A DNA stretch of 64,000 nt, taken from Mesorhizobium sp. (GTDB lineage Bacteria > Pseudomonadota > Alphaproteobacteria > Rhizobiales > Rhizobiaceae). Location of the stretch: positions 143,351 through 207,350 of the forward strand of contig SAPZ01000011.1 in NCBI GenBank assembly GCA_004020875.1, given 5' to 3'. How positions within the stretch are numbered: position 1 is the first letter of the stretch; each line of letters starts with the position of its first letter. The notes beneath the pieces were generated by a model, which worked only from the letters and a program-made list of their open reading frames with translations, was not told the DNA's origin and did not search any database. Positions 37,436 to 48,563 of the stretch are shown here, piece after piece. The position numbers and the translations under genes are program-made.

Positions 37436-37966
37436 ATGACCAATCCCTTTGCCGAGGCCTTGCACAGTGACGGCCCCAATCCGGATCTCGCTGAAAAGCT
37501 GAAGCTCTACGGCCGCTTCATTGGCGCCTGGACATTCGACGCCACGCGCATCTTCGAGGACGGCACCAGGCTCACCGGTCGCGGCGAGGTGCATTTCGGC
37601 TGGGTTCTGGAAGGCAGGGCCGTGCAGGATGTCTGGATCTTGCCGGCGCGAGACGCGGGCCCCTCCCCGTCGCTCGGGCCGTGGACCTTCTACGGCACGA
37701 CATTGCGCGTCTACGATCCCGGCACCGACACCTGGCACATCTTCTGGAGCGACCCGCGCAACCAGTACTACAGCCGGCAGCTCGGCCGCGCCGAGGGCGA
37801 CACGATCGTCCAGATCGGCGCCGACGGCACCGGCGCGTCGGTGCGCTGGAGCTTTTCACGCATCACCGAAAACTCGTTCCGCTGGCTAGGCGAGCATTCA
37901 TATAACGGCGGCACGACCTGGCGAATGGAGGTCGAATTCCTGGCGCGACGCGCGACTCCGGCCTAA
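37436..37966 (+). CDS. Conserved hypothetical lipocalin-like protein
   Basis: A 176-residue protein without signal peptide. The pattern FIGAWTFDATRIFEDGTRLT, then GRAVQDVWILPARD, FYGTTLRVYDPGTDTWHIFW and SDPRNQYYSR resembles small beta-barrel proteins of the DUF1579/lipocalin kind. Function is unknown. It lies 84 bases from the divergent AraC gene and is followed by the VOC gene, so both may be AraC targets. Confidence 0.75.
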   Translation: MTNPFAEALHSDGPNPDLAEKLKLYGRFIGAWTFDATRIFEDGTRLTGRGEVHFGWVLEGRAVQDVWILPARDAGPSPSLGPWTFYGTTLRVYDPGTDTWHIFWSDPRNQYYSRQLGRAEGDTIVQIGADGTGASVRWSFSRITENSFRWLGEHSYNGGTTWRMEVEFLARRATPA

Positions 37967-37998
37967 TCAGCCAACCAATTGCAATTATGGAGGAAACA

Positions 37999-38376
37999 AT
38001 GCTCGATCATGTCTCGATCGGTGTCCGCGATACCGGTACTTCCAAACGCTTCTACGACGCTGCTCTCGAGCCGCTCGGCTGTTCCTGCCTCAGCCAGTCC
38101 TCCGGCTCCCTCGGCTACGGTGCCGAGGCGGTCCAGCTTTGGGTGAACGACGCCGGGCGGCCGGTACCGGCTGACACGGAGTCCGGCCTGCATTTCTGCT
38201 TCTCGGCGCCGACGCGCGCCAGCGTCGACGCCTTCCATGCCGCCGCGTTGCGTGAGGGCGGCAAGGACAACGGCCAGCCGGGACTGCGCGCAGCCTATGG
38301 CGACAACTACTATGCCGCCTTCGTCATCGATCCGGACGGCTATCGGTTGGAAGCCTACTGCAGCAGGGCCGAATAG
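37999..38376 (+). CDS. VOC-family (glyoxalase/bleomycin-resistance fold) protein
   Basis: A 125-residue protein. LDHVSIGVRDTGTSKRFYDA and ESGLHFCFSAPTRASVDAFH carry the first metal-ligand positions, and FVIDPDGYRLEAYC holds the terminal Glu. This is a single VOC module expected to dimerise around a divalent metal. The ATG at 37999 sits after GGAGGA; the earlier ATG at 37987 is part of that ribosome site. The substrate is unknown. Confidence 0.88.
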   Translation: MLDHVSIGVRDTGTSKRFYDAALEPLGCSCLSQSSGSLGYGAEAVQLWVNDAGRPVPADTESGLHFCFSAPTRASVDAFHAAALREGGKDNGQPGLRAAYGDNYYAAFVIDPDGYRLEAYCSRAE

Positions 38377-38468
38377 CCGGCTGATTTCCCCTCCCGGCTG
38401 TTCCCACCGCTCGGGCTTTGCTCTACCAATTGCAGAGCTTGGGCTTCGCCCGGCGGGAGGGGCCAGCG

Positions 38469-39098
38469 ATGCCGAGTTTCGACAGCCTGTTCAACGCCTT
38501 CGTCACGATCCTGGTGACCATCGACCCCCCGGGGCTGGCGCCGCTCTTCCTTGCCGTGACGCGTGGCATGAATCGCGAGGAGCGCCAGCAGGTGTCGGTG
38601 CGCGCTTCGGTGATCGGCTTTCTGGTCATGGCGCTGTTCGCGATCGCCGGCGCCTCGATCCTGTCGGTGTTCGGCATCACGCTGCCGGCCTTCCGCGTTG
38701 CCGGCGGCTTCCTGCTGTTCTTCATTGCCTTCGAAATGGTGTTCGAGCGCCGCCAGGACCGCAAGGAGAAGATCGGCGACGTCGCCATCACCAAGGACAT
38801 GATCCACAACATCGCCGCCTTCCCGCTGGCGATCCCGCTGATCGCCGGCCCGGGCGCCATCTCGGCGACGGTGCTCTTATCGGGACATTTCGAGGGCTTT
38901 GCCGCCCAGGCAGCCCTTGTCGGCATCATCTTCTTCTGCCTCGTCATCACCTATCTTGTGTTTGTGCTGTCGGAACGCATCGACCGAATCCTCGGCCAGA
39001 CCGGTCGTTCCATCCTGACGCGGTTGCTCGGCGTGATCCTGGCGGCCTTGGCGGTCCAGTTCGTGGCCGACGGCGTCAGGGCGCTGATGGCCGCATAG
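38469..39098 (+). CDS. MarC-family integral membrane protein
   Basis: A 209-residue protein with six membrane segments. The signature VTILVTIDPPGLAPLFLAVT at the N-terminus, FRVAGGFLLFFIAFEMVF, and FPLAIPLIAGPGAISATVLL are typical of MarC. Despite the name, the family has no proven role in multiple antibiotic resistance. The start at 38469 follows CGGGAGGGG at good spacing; an upstream frame from 38418 is rejected. Confidence 0.9.
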   Translation: MPSFDSLFNAFVTILVTIDPPGLAPLFLAVTRGMNREERQQVSVRASVIGFLVMALFAIAGASILSVFGITLPAFRVAGGFLLFFIAFEMVFERRQDRKEKIGDVAITKDMIHNIAAFPLAIPLIAGPGAISATVLLSGHFEGFAAQAALVGIIFFCLVITYLVFVLSERIDRILGQTGRSILTRLLGVILAALAVQFVADGVRALMAA

Positions 39099-39128
39099 TC
39101 CAGCGGCCGCGAAGCAACTGCCTCCTGC

Positions 39129-39554
39129 CTACTTCACCCCCGTCTCAACCACCTCGAAATCATGCGTGAGCGTCGCCGTCTTCGCCATCATGGCGCTAGC
39201 CGAGCAGTATTTATCGATCGACAGATCGATCGCCCGTTTGACCTTGTCATGCGACAGGGCTTTGCCCTTGACGATGAAATGCATGTGGATGCGGGTGAAC
39301 ACTTTGGGGTCGGTCTCTGCGCGATCGGCGTCGAGCTCGACGACACAATCCTCGATTGCTTCGCGGCCTTTCTCAAGGATGTGAACGACGTCAAAGGCCG
39401 AGCAGCCGCCGGTGCCGATCAGCACCAGTTCCATCGGGCTCGGTCCAGGCGTCTTGCCATCCGGCCCACGCGCCGTGCCCAGCACGACCTTATGCCCGCT
39501 TCCGGATTCGCCGACAAAGGTGCGATCCTCGACCCATTTGACGCGTGCTTTCAC
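39129..39554 (-). CDS. OsmC-family peroxiredoxin-like protein
   Basis: A 141-residue protein of the OsmC/Ohr fold, YhfA-like subgroup. The block GPSPMELVLIGTGGCSAFDV contains Cys51, and Cys70 lies in AIEDCVVELDAD. Members reduce peroxides with paired cysteines. The C-terminus (SIDKYCSASAMMAKTATLTH) matches the subgroup. It follows MarC in convergent orientation. Confidence 0.9.
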   Translation of the reverse strand: MKARVKWVEDRTFVGESGSGHKVVLGTARGPDGKTPGPSPMELVLIGTGGCSAFDVVHILEKGREAIEDCVVELDADRAETDPKVFTRIHMHFIVKGKALSHDKVKRAIDLSIDKYCSASAMMAKTATLTHDFEVVETGVK

Positions 39555-39583
39555 GTTAATCTTCCTTGCGAGGTTCCCGTCGC

Positions 39584-39979
39584 CTATTGGCCGAACACGA
39601 CGGCGTGCATGATCCGGCCGGGCAGTAGCGTGAACATGCCGGCGCCGACCAGCGCGAAAAGAGTTTTACCATAGCGCCGCAATGCGCGGCCACCTTATGC
39701 GTGCGCGCATACCAGGCCGCCAGCGGTACAGTGACCAGCACCAGGATCGACAGCAGATGGATTGGGCTGAACGGACCTGCAAGCCGGATCTGCTGGATCC
39801 AGAAGCTCGAAATGGCGATGACCTAAAATCAGCGCCACCCAGGCATAACCCAGCACGCGGTGACGTATCGTGCCTTTCGGCAACGCCAACTGGGCGCCGC
39901 CGACGGCTAAAGCGGCGATGGCCGCGAAAGCATGCCATGGAATGGGAGGCGGCGCCGACAGAAGCGATCCGAGCGACAT
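39584..39979 (-). pseudogene. DUF2306-like membrane protein, frameshifted
   Basis: The first frame, from ATG 39979, gives PIPWHAFAAIAALAVGGAQL and LPKGTIRHRVLGYAWVALIL. An extra base near 39827 shifts it; the next frame gives SSFWIQQIRLAGPFSPIHLL and LVTVPLAAWYARTHKVAAH. A missing base near 39665 shifts it again; the third frame gives LFALVGAGMFTLLPGRIMHA and VVFGQ to a TAG at 39584. Put together the parts form a continuous four-helix membrane protein of about 130 residues like the DUF2306 family. As written it cannot be made. Confidence 0.8.
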
Positions 39980-40003
39980 CGCGCCTTCCCTTAAGTGAAG
40001 CGC

Positions 40004-40519
40004 CTAGAACGGGATCTCGTCGTCCAGCTCGCGCGACGAGCCGCCGCCACCGCCGCCCCTGGAACCGCCGCCGCCACCGCGGCTGAAACCTTCGTTCGGG
40101 CCGGACTGGCCGAAATCTGAACCGCGGCTGCCGCCGCCGGAATAGTTGCCGACCTGGCCGCCCTCGCCGCGGGCATCGAGCATCTGCAGCTCGCCGCGGA
40201 ATTTCTGCAGCACGATTTCCGTCGTGTAGCGGTCATTGCCGGTCTGGTCCTGCCATTTGCGGGTCTGCAGCTGGCCCTCGACATAGACCTTCATGCCCTT
40301 CTTCAAATACTGCTCGGCGACCTTGGCGAGTTGGTCGTTGAAGATCACGACATTATGCCACTCGGTCTTTTCCTTTCGCTCGCCCGAGTTCTTGTCGCGC
40401 CAGCTTTCCGAGGTGGCGACGCGGATGTTGACGACCGGATCGCCGGAATTCAGGCGGCGGATTTCAGGGTCCGCCCCGAGATTGCCGACCAGAATGACCT
40501 TGTTGACGCTACCCGCCAT
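40004..40519 (-). CDS. ssb: Single-stranded DNA-binding protein
   Basis: A 171-residue protein. The OB fold (about residues 1-112) begins [20 protein letters not shown] and contains [20 protein letters not shown] and [17 protein letters not shown] Gly/Ser/Arg-rich linker leads to the acidic tip DDEIPF, which recruits repair partners. It coats single-stranded DNA during replication and repair. A LexA box lies about 100 bases upstream. Confidence 0.97.
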   Translation of the reverse strand: MAGSVNKVILVGNLGADPEIRRLNSGDPVVNIRVATSESWRDKNSGERKEKTEWHNVVIFNDQLAKVAEQYLKKGMKVYVEGQLQTRKWQDQTGNDRYTTEIVLQKFRGELQMLDARGEGGQVGNYSGGGSRGSDFGQSGPNEGFSRGGGGGSRGGGGGGSSRELDDEIPF

Positions 40520-40620
40520 CTTACTTCTCCGCGCTCATCCGAAACAAATTTTAAGTCGCTCACCTTACAGCCTGCGGGCTGTTCATGCCTGAAGAGGCTG
40601 GCTTTTCCCACAAGGTTTTT

Positions 40621-40635
40621 GTTCCCTTTTCGTTC
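40621..40635 (-). promoter_or_regulatory. LexA (SOS) box upstream of ssb
   Basis: GTTCCCTTTTCGTTC is an exact match to the alphaproteobacterial LexA consensus GTTC-N7-GTTC. It lies 101 bases upstream of the ssb start codon. Confidence 0.8.
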
Positions 40636-40730
40636 TAGCCAAGACCTGCCTTTCTGTCAAGGAATGTCAGCAAAGGCCGCGCCTGAACATCTGTTTTGAT
40701 ATGGCGATCAAACAGACGCTTGCCAAATCA

Positions 40731-40746
40731 ATAAGTGTCGACTTAT
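40731..40746 (+). promoter_or_regulatory. Palindromic ArsR operator overlapping the arsR-like start
   Basis: ATAAGTGTCGACTTAT is a 16-base palindrome with perfect 6-base arms, like the ATAA-type operators of small ArsR repressors. It ends 9 bases before the ATG at 40756, so the repressor would block its own transcription or translation start. Confidence 0.75.
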
Positions 40747-40755
40747 GCTTTGTCC

Positions 40756-41070
40756 ATGATCGAAGCAGAGATTTTCCGGGCGCTCGCCGATCCGACGCGT
40801 CGCGCCGTCTACGAGCGCCTCGTCGCCAGCGAGATGAGCGTGAGCGAGCTGCGCGCCGGCATGAGTGTGTCGCAGCCGGCGGTCTCGCAGCATCTCGCCG
40901 TTCTGCGCGGCGCCGGCCTGGTGATCGAGCGGCGCGCCGGCCGCAACGCCTATTACCGCGCCGATCCGCAAGGGCTCGACCCGCTGCTCGGCTGGATCGA
41001 ACGCTACCGCGCCTTCTGGCCGGAACGCATCGCAAAGTTGAAGACGGTTCTGAAGGGAATGGATCAATGA
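40756..41070 (+). CDS. ArsR-family transcriptional regulator
   Basis: A 104-residue winged-helix repressor: IFRALADPTRRAVYERLVAS, MSVSELRAGMSVSQPAVSQH and AVLRGAGLVIERRAGRNAYY. There are no Cys pairs for metal sensing. It is of the SdpR-like type that is normally paired with an SRPBCC protein. GTG 40735 is an alternative start in frame, but lies within the operator palindrome. Its stop overlaps the SRPBCC start (ATGA). Confidence 0.9.
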   Translation: MIEAEIFRALADPTRRAVYERLVASEMSVSELRAGMSVSQPAVSQHLAVLRGAGLVIERRAGRNAYYRADPQGLDPLLGWIERYRAFWPERIAKLKTVLKGMDQ

Positions 41071-41543
41071 CGGCAACCGAAAACCCGACGGTCAACGAAG
41101 CGCCGCTCAGCTTCGAATGCGAGCTTGCCGATCCGCCGGAAAAGGTCTGGCGGGCGCTGACAGAGCCGGAACTGCTGGCCTCCTGGATGATGCCGAACGA
41201 CATGAAGGCTGAAGCCGGCAGCTGCTTCACCTTTGCCGGACCGGATGCGCCGATCGAATGCGAGGTGCTCGAGGCCGAGCCCGGCAGGCTGCTGCGCTAT
41301 TCCTGGCGCGAGGGGCCCGCCGACAAGGAGGCCGACCAGCTTCCGGCTTTTGACAGCATCGTCACCTTCACGCTGGCCCGCACAGCCTCCGGAGGCACGT
41401 ATCTTCGTATAGTCCATGACGGCTTCGTCCCGGTGGCGGAGCCTGTTCTGGCCATTGCGGGCGCCGGCTGTGGATTCTCGCTTTATGCGCGCAAGACCCC
41501 GGCCGCGGCCAATGCGCCCTGCATGATGCTGCGCGCGGCCTGA
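41067..41543 (+). CDS. SRPBCC (AHSA1-like) domain protein
   Basis: A 158-residue START-like fold protein. LADPPEKVWRALTEPELLASWM is the typical opening, followed by EVLEAEPGRLLRYSWREG and FTLARTASGGTYLRIVHDGF. Such proteins bind hydrophobic ligands. The coupled ArsR partner overlaps it by 4 bases and is presumed to control it. The ligand is unknown. Confidence 0.9.
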   Translation: MTATENPTVNEAPLSFECELADPPEKVWRALTEPELLASWMMPNDMKAEAGSCFTFAGPDAPIECEVLEAEPGRLLRYSWREGPADKEADQLPAFDSIVTFTLARTASGGTYLRIVHDGFVPVAEPVLAIAGAGCGFSLYARKTPAAANAPCMMLRAA

Positions 41544-41567
41544 TCAATAGGACCGAGGAAATCCGTC

Positions 41568-42170
41568 ATGAGCATTGCCAATCTGGTGCCGATGGTCATC
41601 GAGCAGTCGAGCCGCGGCGAACGTTCCTTCGATATTTTTTCGCGGCTGCTGCGCGAGCGCATCGTCTTCATCAACGGCGAGATCAACGACAACGTTTCGG
41701 CGCTGGTCTGCGCCCAGCTGTTGTCGCTGGAATCCGACCATCCCGACAAGGAGATCTCGCTCTACATCAACTCGCCCGGGGGCATGGTGACCAGCGGCTT
41801 CGCCATCTACGACACGATGCAGTACATCTCCTGTCCGGTGTCGACGGTCTGCATGGGCTTCGCCGCCTCGATGGGCTCCTTCCTGTTGATGGCAGGCTCC
41901 CCGGGACGCCGCATCGCGTTGCCCAACACCAGGATCGTGCTGCATCAGCCGCTCGGCGGCTTCCAGGGCCAGGCTTCCGACATCCAGCGACACGCCGAGG
42001 ACATTGTGCGCACCAAGCAGCACATGACGGAGCTGTACGCCAGGCATTGCGGCCGGACCTATGAGGAAGTGGAGCGCACGCTCGACCGCGACTATTTCAT
42101 GAGCGCCGCTGAAGCCAAGGAATGGGGCCTCGTCGACCATGTCTACGATACTCGCAAGAGGGCGGCTTAA
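41568..42170 (+). CDS. clpP: ATP-dependent Clp protease proteolytic subunit (orphan ClpP)
   Basis: A 200-residue serine peptidase subunit. The catalytic triad is Ser101 ([11 protein letters not shown]), His126 ([13 protein letters not shown]) and Asp175 ([18 protein letters not shown]). It forms tetradecameric barrels fed by ClpX or ClpA. No clpX or lon follows, so it is not the usual clpP-clpX-lon locus but an additional paralogue. It lies 24 bases after the SRPBCC gene. Confidence 0.95.
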   Translation: MSIANLVPMVIEQSSRGERSFDIFSRLLRERIVFINGEINDNVSALVCAQLLSLESDHPDKEISLYINSPGGMVTSGFAIYDTMQYISCPVSTVCMGFAASMGSFLLMAGSPGRRIALPNTRIVLHQPLGGFQGQASDIQRHAEDIVRTKQHMTELYARHCGRTYEEVERTLDRDYFMSAAEAKEWGLVDHVYDTRKRAA

Positions 42171-42250
42171 CACTTCCCTTGAACCGGACGCGCGGCAATT
42201 TGATTGGCCCGCGTCTGGCCTCGCTCCGGCCGCGTCTCTATAGTTGGCGC

Positions 42251-42532
42251 ATGACCAAGCTGCTGCAAACCAGACATTTGCGCGTTGCCGCCGCCGCGCT
42301 TGCCGGCGCGCTGACAGCCGGCACCGCACTTGCCGAGGACAGCCCGTCGCAAAAACTGCCCGGCGTCAGCGGCGACTATCGCATTGCCAAGCCGGCGCCG
42401 CAGCCCGAGCCGGATGACGCGCAGCCCGCCGGCAGCGACGGCTCGTTCAAGATCGGCAACACCGATGTCAGGATCGGCGGCAGCATTACGATTGATATGG
42501 CAACGGGCGGGATGAAGCTGCCGAACCATTAA
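42251..42532 (+). CDS. Small exported hypothetical protein
   Basis: A 93-residue protein with a signal peptide (LRVAAAALAGALTAGTALAE, cleavage near residue 29), then a Pro-rich linker (KPAPQPEPDDAQPAG) and a small C-terminal motif (SFKIGNTDVRIGGSITIDM). Function is unknown. It lies 80 bases after clpP. Confidence 0.65.
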   Translation: MTKLLQTRHLRVAAAALAGALTAGTALAEDSPSQKLPGVSGDYRIAKPAPQPEPDDAQPAGSDGSFKIGNTDVRIGGSITIDMATGGMKLPNH

Positions 42533-42580
42533 AGCAATGCCAGGAAAGTGCGTGGTGACGTTCCGTCCGGAAGTCTCTGG
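42532..42580. repeat. RIME-like repeat fragment, copy 3 (diverged)
   Basis: AAGCAATGCCAGGAAAGTG followed by GACGTTCCGTCCGGAAG retains the ordered blocks of the copies at 6772 and 30702 but lacks the A-rich tail. It begins at the stop codon of the preceding small gene. Confidence 0.5.
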
Positions 42581-43174
42581 CGCCGTCAACAAGGTGAGGC
42601 ACCCACAAAATGTAAAGCCCCATCCCTGCTGTGCAGACGGATGAGGCTTCATGGATCTGAAATCCAACTTTAGCCGGGAGTGGACTGCCGGCGTTCTGTT
42701 TCGGATGCAACGCGGCGTTCGGCCGACGATCCGACTATCGTCTCTGATTGTAGGGAATCGGCAAGTCACGGTTTGTCGGGCTGGCGTTTCAAGTCTGCCC
42801 TGGCACTTATGCCCGCCGCGGCTCCATCTCCGTGTGGAGCCTCAAGGGACTGTCCGGTGGCGTCATGCTCCGCTCCTGGGTCCGTTGCGACAATGTCGTT
42901 CGAAGCGCTGATCGCTATTGCCTGCGGCGTCTCGCAGGCCGCCAGTCGGGCGGCGAGGCCATCGAAAGACGGCCGGCTTCGTTGACGCCTTTAAGACTGC
43001 CCCCGTGTGTCGCCGGCGTCAACCGTTGAATAGCCGGTTACCGAAAAATGTGATCGCCCGGAGATTACGTGCGGGTAAGTTGAGTGGCTTTCGGGGTCAA
43101 CAAGACGGGCATCGGCGGCACTTGTCTTCGCCGCCCTTAACGCGATTGTCTCCACAGCACTTTGTCAGGAGCGT
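42581..43174. other. Long non-coding stretch upstream of uvrA
   Basis: About 600 bases with no gene I can support. Short open frames exist on both strands, but none resembles a protein family or has a good ribosome site. Sequence texture is similar to the flanks. It may contain the remains of a lost gene or the long uvrA leader. Confidence 0.5.
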
Positions 43175-43189
43175 GTTCGGCCTTTGTTC
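43175..43189 (+). promoter_or_regulatory. LexA (SOS) box upstream of uvrA
   Basis: GTTCGGCCTTTGTTC matches the alphaproteobacterial LexA consensus GTTC-N7-GTTC exactly. It lies 163 bases upstream of the uvrA ATG. Confidence 0.8.
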
Positions 43190-43352
43190 TTTCCGCTTGC
43201 CCGCTGGCGCGAAAGGCGGTTAAACCCAGGATCGGCTTGTTCCGTCGAGATTGTGGCGTCTCTCGACGTGGCGCCGAAACTACCTACATAGGGGATGGCC
43301 GGGACGAACCCGCCCAATCCAGCAAATTCCAGACCTGAGGCGGCGACCGGCG

Positions 43353-46273
<2,921 letters not shown>

Positions 46274-46274
<1 letters not shown>

Positions 46275-46684
46275 TGGCAGGTAACGGCCTTGTCTCCATC
46301 GAAAGCCGCTTCGGCGTCAGTGAAACCATCGACCGATTGGTCGACGCGGTGACGCGTGCCGGATTGCGCGTCTTCGCCCGCATCGACCATGCCGCCGGCG
46401 CGCTTGAGATCGGCGCGGCCCTGCGTCCAACTGAATTGCTGATCTTCGGCCACCCGAAAGGCGGCACGCCATTGATGCAGGATCGCCAACTGACCGGGAT
46501 CGACCTGCCGATCAAGGCGCTGGCCTGGCAGGACGAGCAAGGCAAGGTCTGGCTGTCCTACAATGATGCGCACCGGCTGGCTGAGCGTCATGGGCTGGGC
46601 CAGGCCAGCCGCGATGCTGTCGCGGCCATAGCTGCTGGCATGCAAAAGGTCGTCGCGGCCGCTGCCGGAGTAGACCAGTCATGA
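46274..46684 (+). CDS. DUF302 family protein
   Basis: A 136-residue protein with the DUF302 pattern: RAGLRVFARIDHAAGALEIG, LRPTELLIFGHPKGGTPLMQ and DLPIKALAWQDEQGKVWLSY. The fold is a small alpha/beta domain of unknown function; some members are regulated by stress. It is translationally linked to uvrA (TGATG) and overlaps the acetyltransferase start (ATGA), so all three are probably co-transcribed. Confidence 0.9.
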
Positions 46685-47139
46685 GACCGGCCCGCCCGGA
46701 CGATCTCGCCGCCATCGTCGCTCTCACAACGGACGCCTATGCGCCCTACACGGCCATCTTCGACGCACCGCCGATACCGGTGACCGAGGATTACGCGCCG
46801 CGCATCGAGCGGGGCGAAGTCTGGCTTCTGGACGGAGAAGAGAAGCTCGCCGGACTGATCGTGCTCGAACGTCACCCAGACCACGCCATGATCTTCAGCG
46901 TCGCCGTCGCACCGGCTTTCCAGGGCAGGAAGCTCGGCATCAAGCTGCTCGACTTCGCCGACGAACAGGCGCGGTCATGGGGCGTGCCGGAGGTGCGGCT
47001 CTACACCAATTCCCGCATGGAGCGGAACATCGCGCTCTATTCCGCCTATGGCTATCGCGAAACGGGTCGCCGCGCCAATCCATACCGGCCAGGATGGACG
47101 CTGGTCGACATGGCCAAGCCTGTCCACCGGGCGGTCTGA
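46681..47139 (+). CDS. GNAT-family N-acetyltransferase
   Basis: A 152-residue acetyltransferase. The acetyl-CoA binding region is FSVAVAPAFQGRKLGIKLLD, and RLYTNSRMERNIALYSAYGY is the C-terminal substrate-side block. The opening MRPARPDDLAAIVALTTDAY is typical. The substrate is unknown. It is coupled to the preceding DUF302 gene by a 4-base overlap. Confidence 0.92.
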   Translation: MRPARPDDLAAIVALTTDAYAPYTAIFDAPPIPVTEDYAPRIERGEVWLLDGEEKLAGLIVLERHPDHAMIFSVAVAPAFQGRKLGIKLLDFADEQARSWGVPEVRLYTNSRMERNIALYSAYGYRETGRRANPYRPGWTLVDMAKPVHRAV

Positions 47140-47166
47140 TCGCATTTCGAACGAAGGAGGAAGACA

Positions 47167-47973
47167 ATGACTGCCCAAGGAAAAATCCGTGCCGGCATGG
47201 GCGGTTGGACTTTCGAGCCCTGGGACACCTCCTTTTATCCGGAGAAGCTCGCCAAGGCCAAGCAGCTCCATTACGCTAGCCGCCAGGTGCCGAGCATCGA
47301 GGTCAACGGCACCTATTATTCCAGCTTCAAGGAGCCGACCTTCGTCAAATGGGCAAAGGACGCGCCGGAGGGCTTCGTCTTCTCGCTCAAGGGCAACCGC
47401 TTCGTCACCAATCGCCGCGTGCTCGGCGAGGCCGGTGAATCGATGATGCGCTTCCTCGGCTCCGGCGTTGTCGCGCTCGGCGAGAAGCTCGGGCCAATTC
47501 TGTGGCAATTCGCGCCGACCAAGAAATTCGACGCCGACGATTTCGAAGCCTTCCTCAAACTTCTGCCCGAGAAGCAGGACGGCGTGCCTTTGCGCCACGC
47601 GCTGGAAGTTCGCCACGACAGCTTTGTCGTTCCGGAGTTCCCGGCGCTTGCGCGCAAATACAAGGCCGCGATCGTCTATGCCGACCATGCAAAATATCCA
47701 GCGATAGCCGATGTCACCGGCGATTTCGTCTATGCGAGGCTGCAGACCGGCAGCGACGACAATCCCGACTGCTACACGCCGAAAGGCCTGGACGAATGGG
47801 CGGGGCGCGTGAAGACCTGGGCGGCGGGCAAGCAACCCGCCGACCTGCCGCGCGCCGACCCGAAGACCGATGCGCCGGTCAAGCCGCGCGACGTGTTCGC
47901 CTACTTCATCAGCGAAGGCAAGGTGCGCGCGCCGTTCGGCGCCATGGCGCTGATGAAGCGGGTGGCGGCCTAG
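47167..47973 (+). CDS. DUF72 domain-containing protein
   Basis: A 268-residue protein of the DUF72 TIM-barrel family: RAGMGGWTFEPWDTSFYPEK, YASRQVPSIEVNGTYYSSFK, and VKPRDVFAYFISEGKVRAPF. The family has no firm biochemical role, although structure suggests a nuclease or sugar-phosphate-like active site. CGAAGGAGGAAGACA before the ATG gives a strong ribosome site. Confidence 0.92.
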   Translation: MTAQGKIRAGMGGWTFEPWDTSFYPEKLAKAKQLHYASRQVPSIEVNGTYYSSFKEPTFVKWAKDAPEGFVFSLKGNRFVTNRRVLGEAGESMMRFLGSGVVALGEKLGPILWQFAPTKKFDADDFEAFLKLLPEKQDGVPLRHALEVRHDSFVVPEFPALARKYKAAIVYADHAKYPAIADVTGDFVYARLQTGSDDNPDCYTPKGLDEWAGRVKTWAAGKQPADLPRADPKTDAPVKPRDVFAYFISEGKVRAPFGAMALMKRVAA

Positions 47974-48212
47974 CGCTGCGAACCTTCACAGCGGCCGTTG
48001 TTCAAACGCCAGCCCTTTGTTCGGCGCGCCGCGCGGCGCTAATCGGCCGCTGGCTTGTCGGAACCTGCCTGCCGTCTTGACCGTTCTGTCTCAGCCGCCG
48101 ACCCGCGGGAGACCGCCGTGAAGTCGCAACAGCTGCCGAAGATCGGAACGGGAAAGTGGCCACCTCCCTAAACGCTTTCCAAGTCCCGCAGCGTTGGAAA
48201 GGAGCGGGGAAG

Positions 48213-48455
48213 ATGATCGTCATCCTCGGTGCCTTGCTCACGATCGCAGGCGTCGTGTACATGGCAGGCGCCACTCTGAGGCGCGGACGACTGAGTGATC
48301 CAGCACCTCGTCCGACGCCAAACCTGGCAACGTCGGGCCCGACATTGGAGCCGCGGCGGCGCGGCCTCGGGTTCCTCGGCCTGTCGCAGAATTGGCCGGG
48401 TCTGGTGATGATGGCGATCGGCCTTATCCTGCTATTGTCGGTAATAGTCCTATAA
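48213..48455 (+). CDS. Small membrane protein (80 aa, DUF2905-like topology)
   Basis: An 80-residue protein with two membrane helices, MIVILGALLTIAGVVYMAGA and GLVMMAIGLILLLSVIVL, separated by a proline-rich soluble linker. AAAGGAGCGGGGA supports the ATG at 48213. The layout resembles small inner-membrane proteins of the DUF2905 type, but the match is topological only. Confidence 0.65.
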   Translation: MIVILGALLTIAGVVYMAGATLRRGRLSDPAPRPTPNLATSGPTLEPRRRGLGFLGLSQNWPGLVMMAIGLILLLSVIVL

Positions 48456-48563
48456 CGCAGGAATCCTCGCATATTCTCGCCTATCGTAACGTAATCGATA
48501 CTTCCATGCTGCACTTAAGTGACCTACGCCAGGTTGCAGCCCGGCGAAGGCTGGGATGCGTGC

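Noticed and set aside
42651-42911. Short open frame upstream of uvrA
   Set aside because: No ribosome site, no domain, and composition like non-coding DNA.
43251-43352. N-terminal extension of uvrA to an upstream GTG
   Set aside because: The extension is Trp/Arg-rich and unlike UvrA. The ATG at 43353 gives the conserved start.
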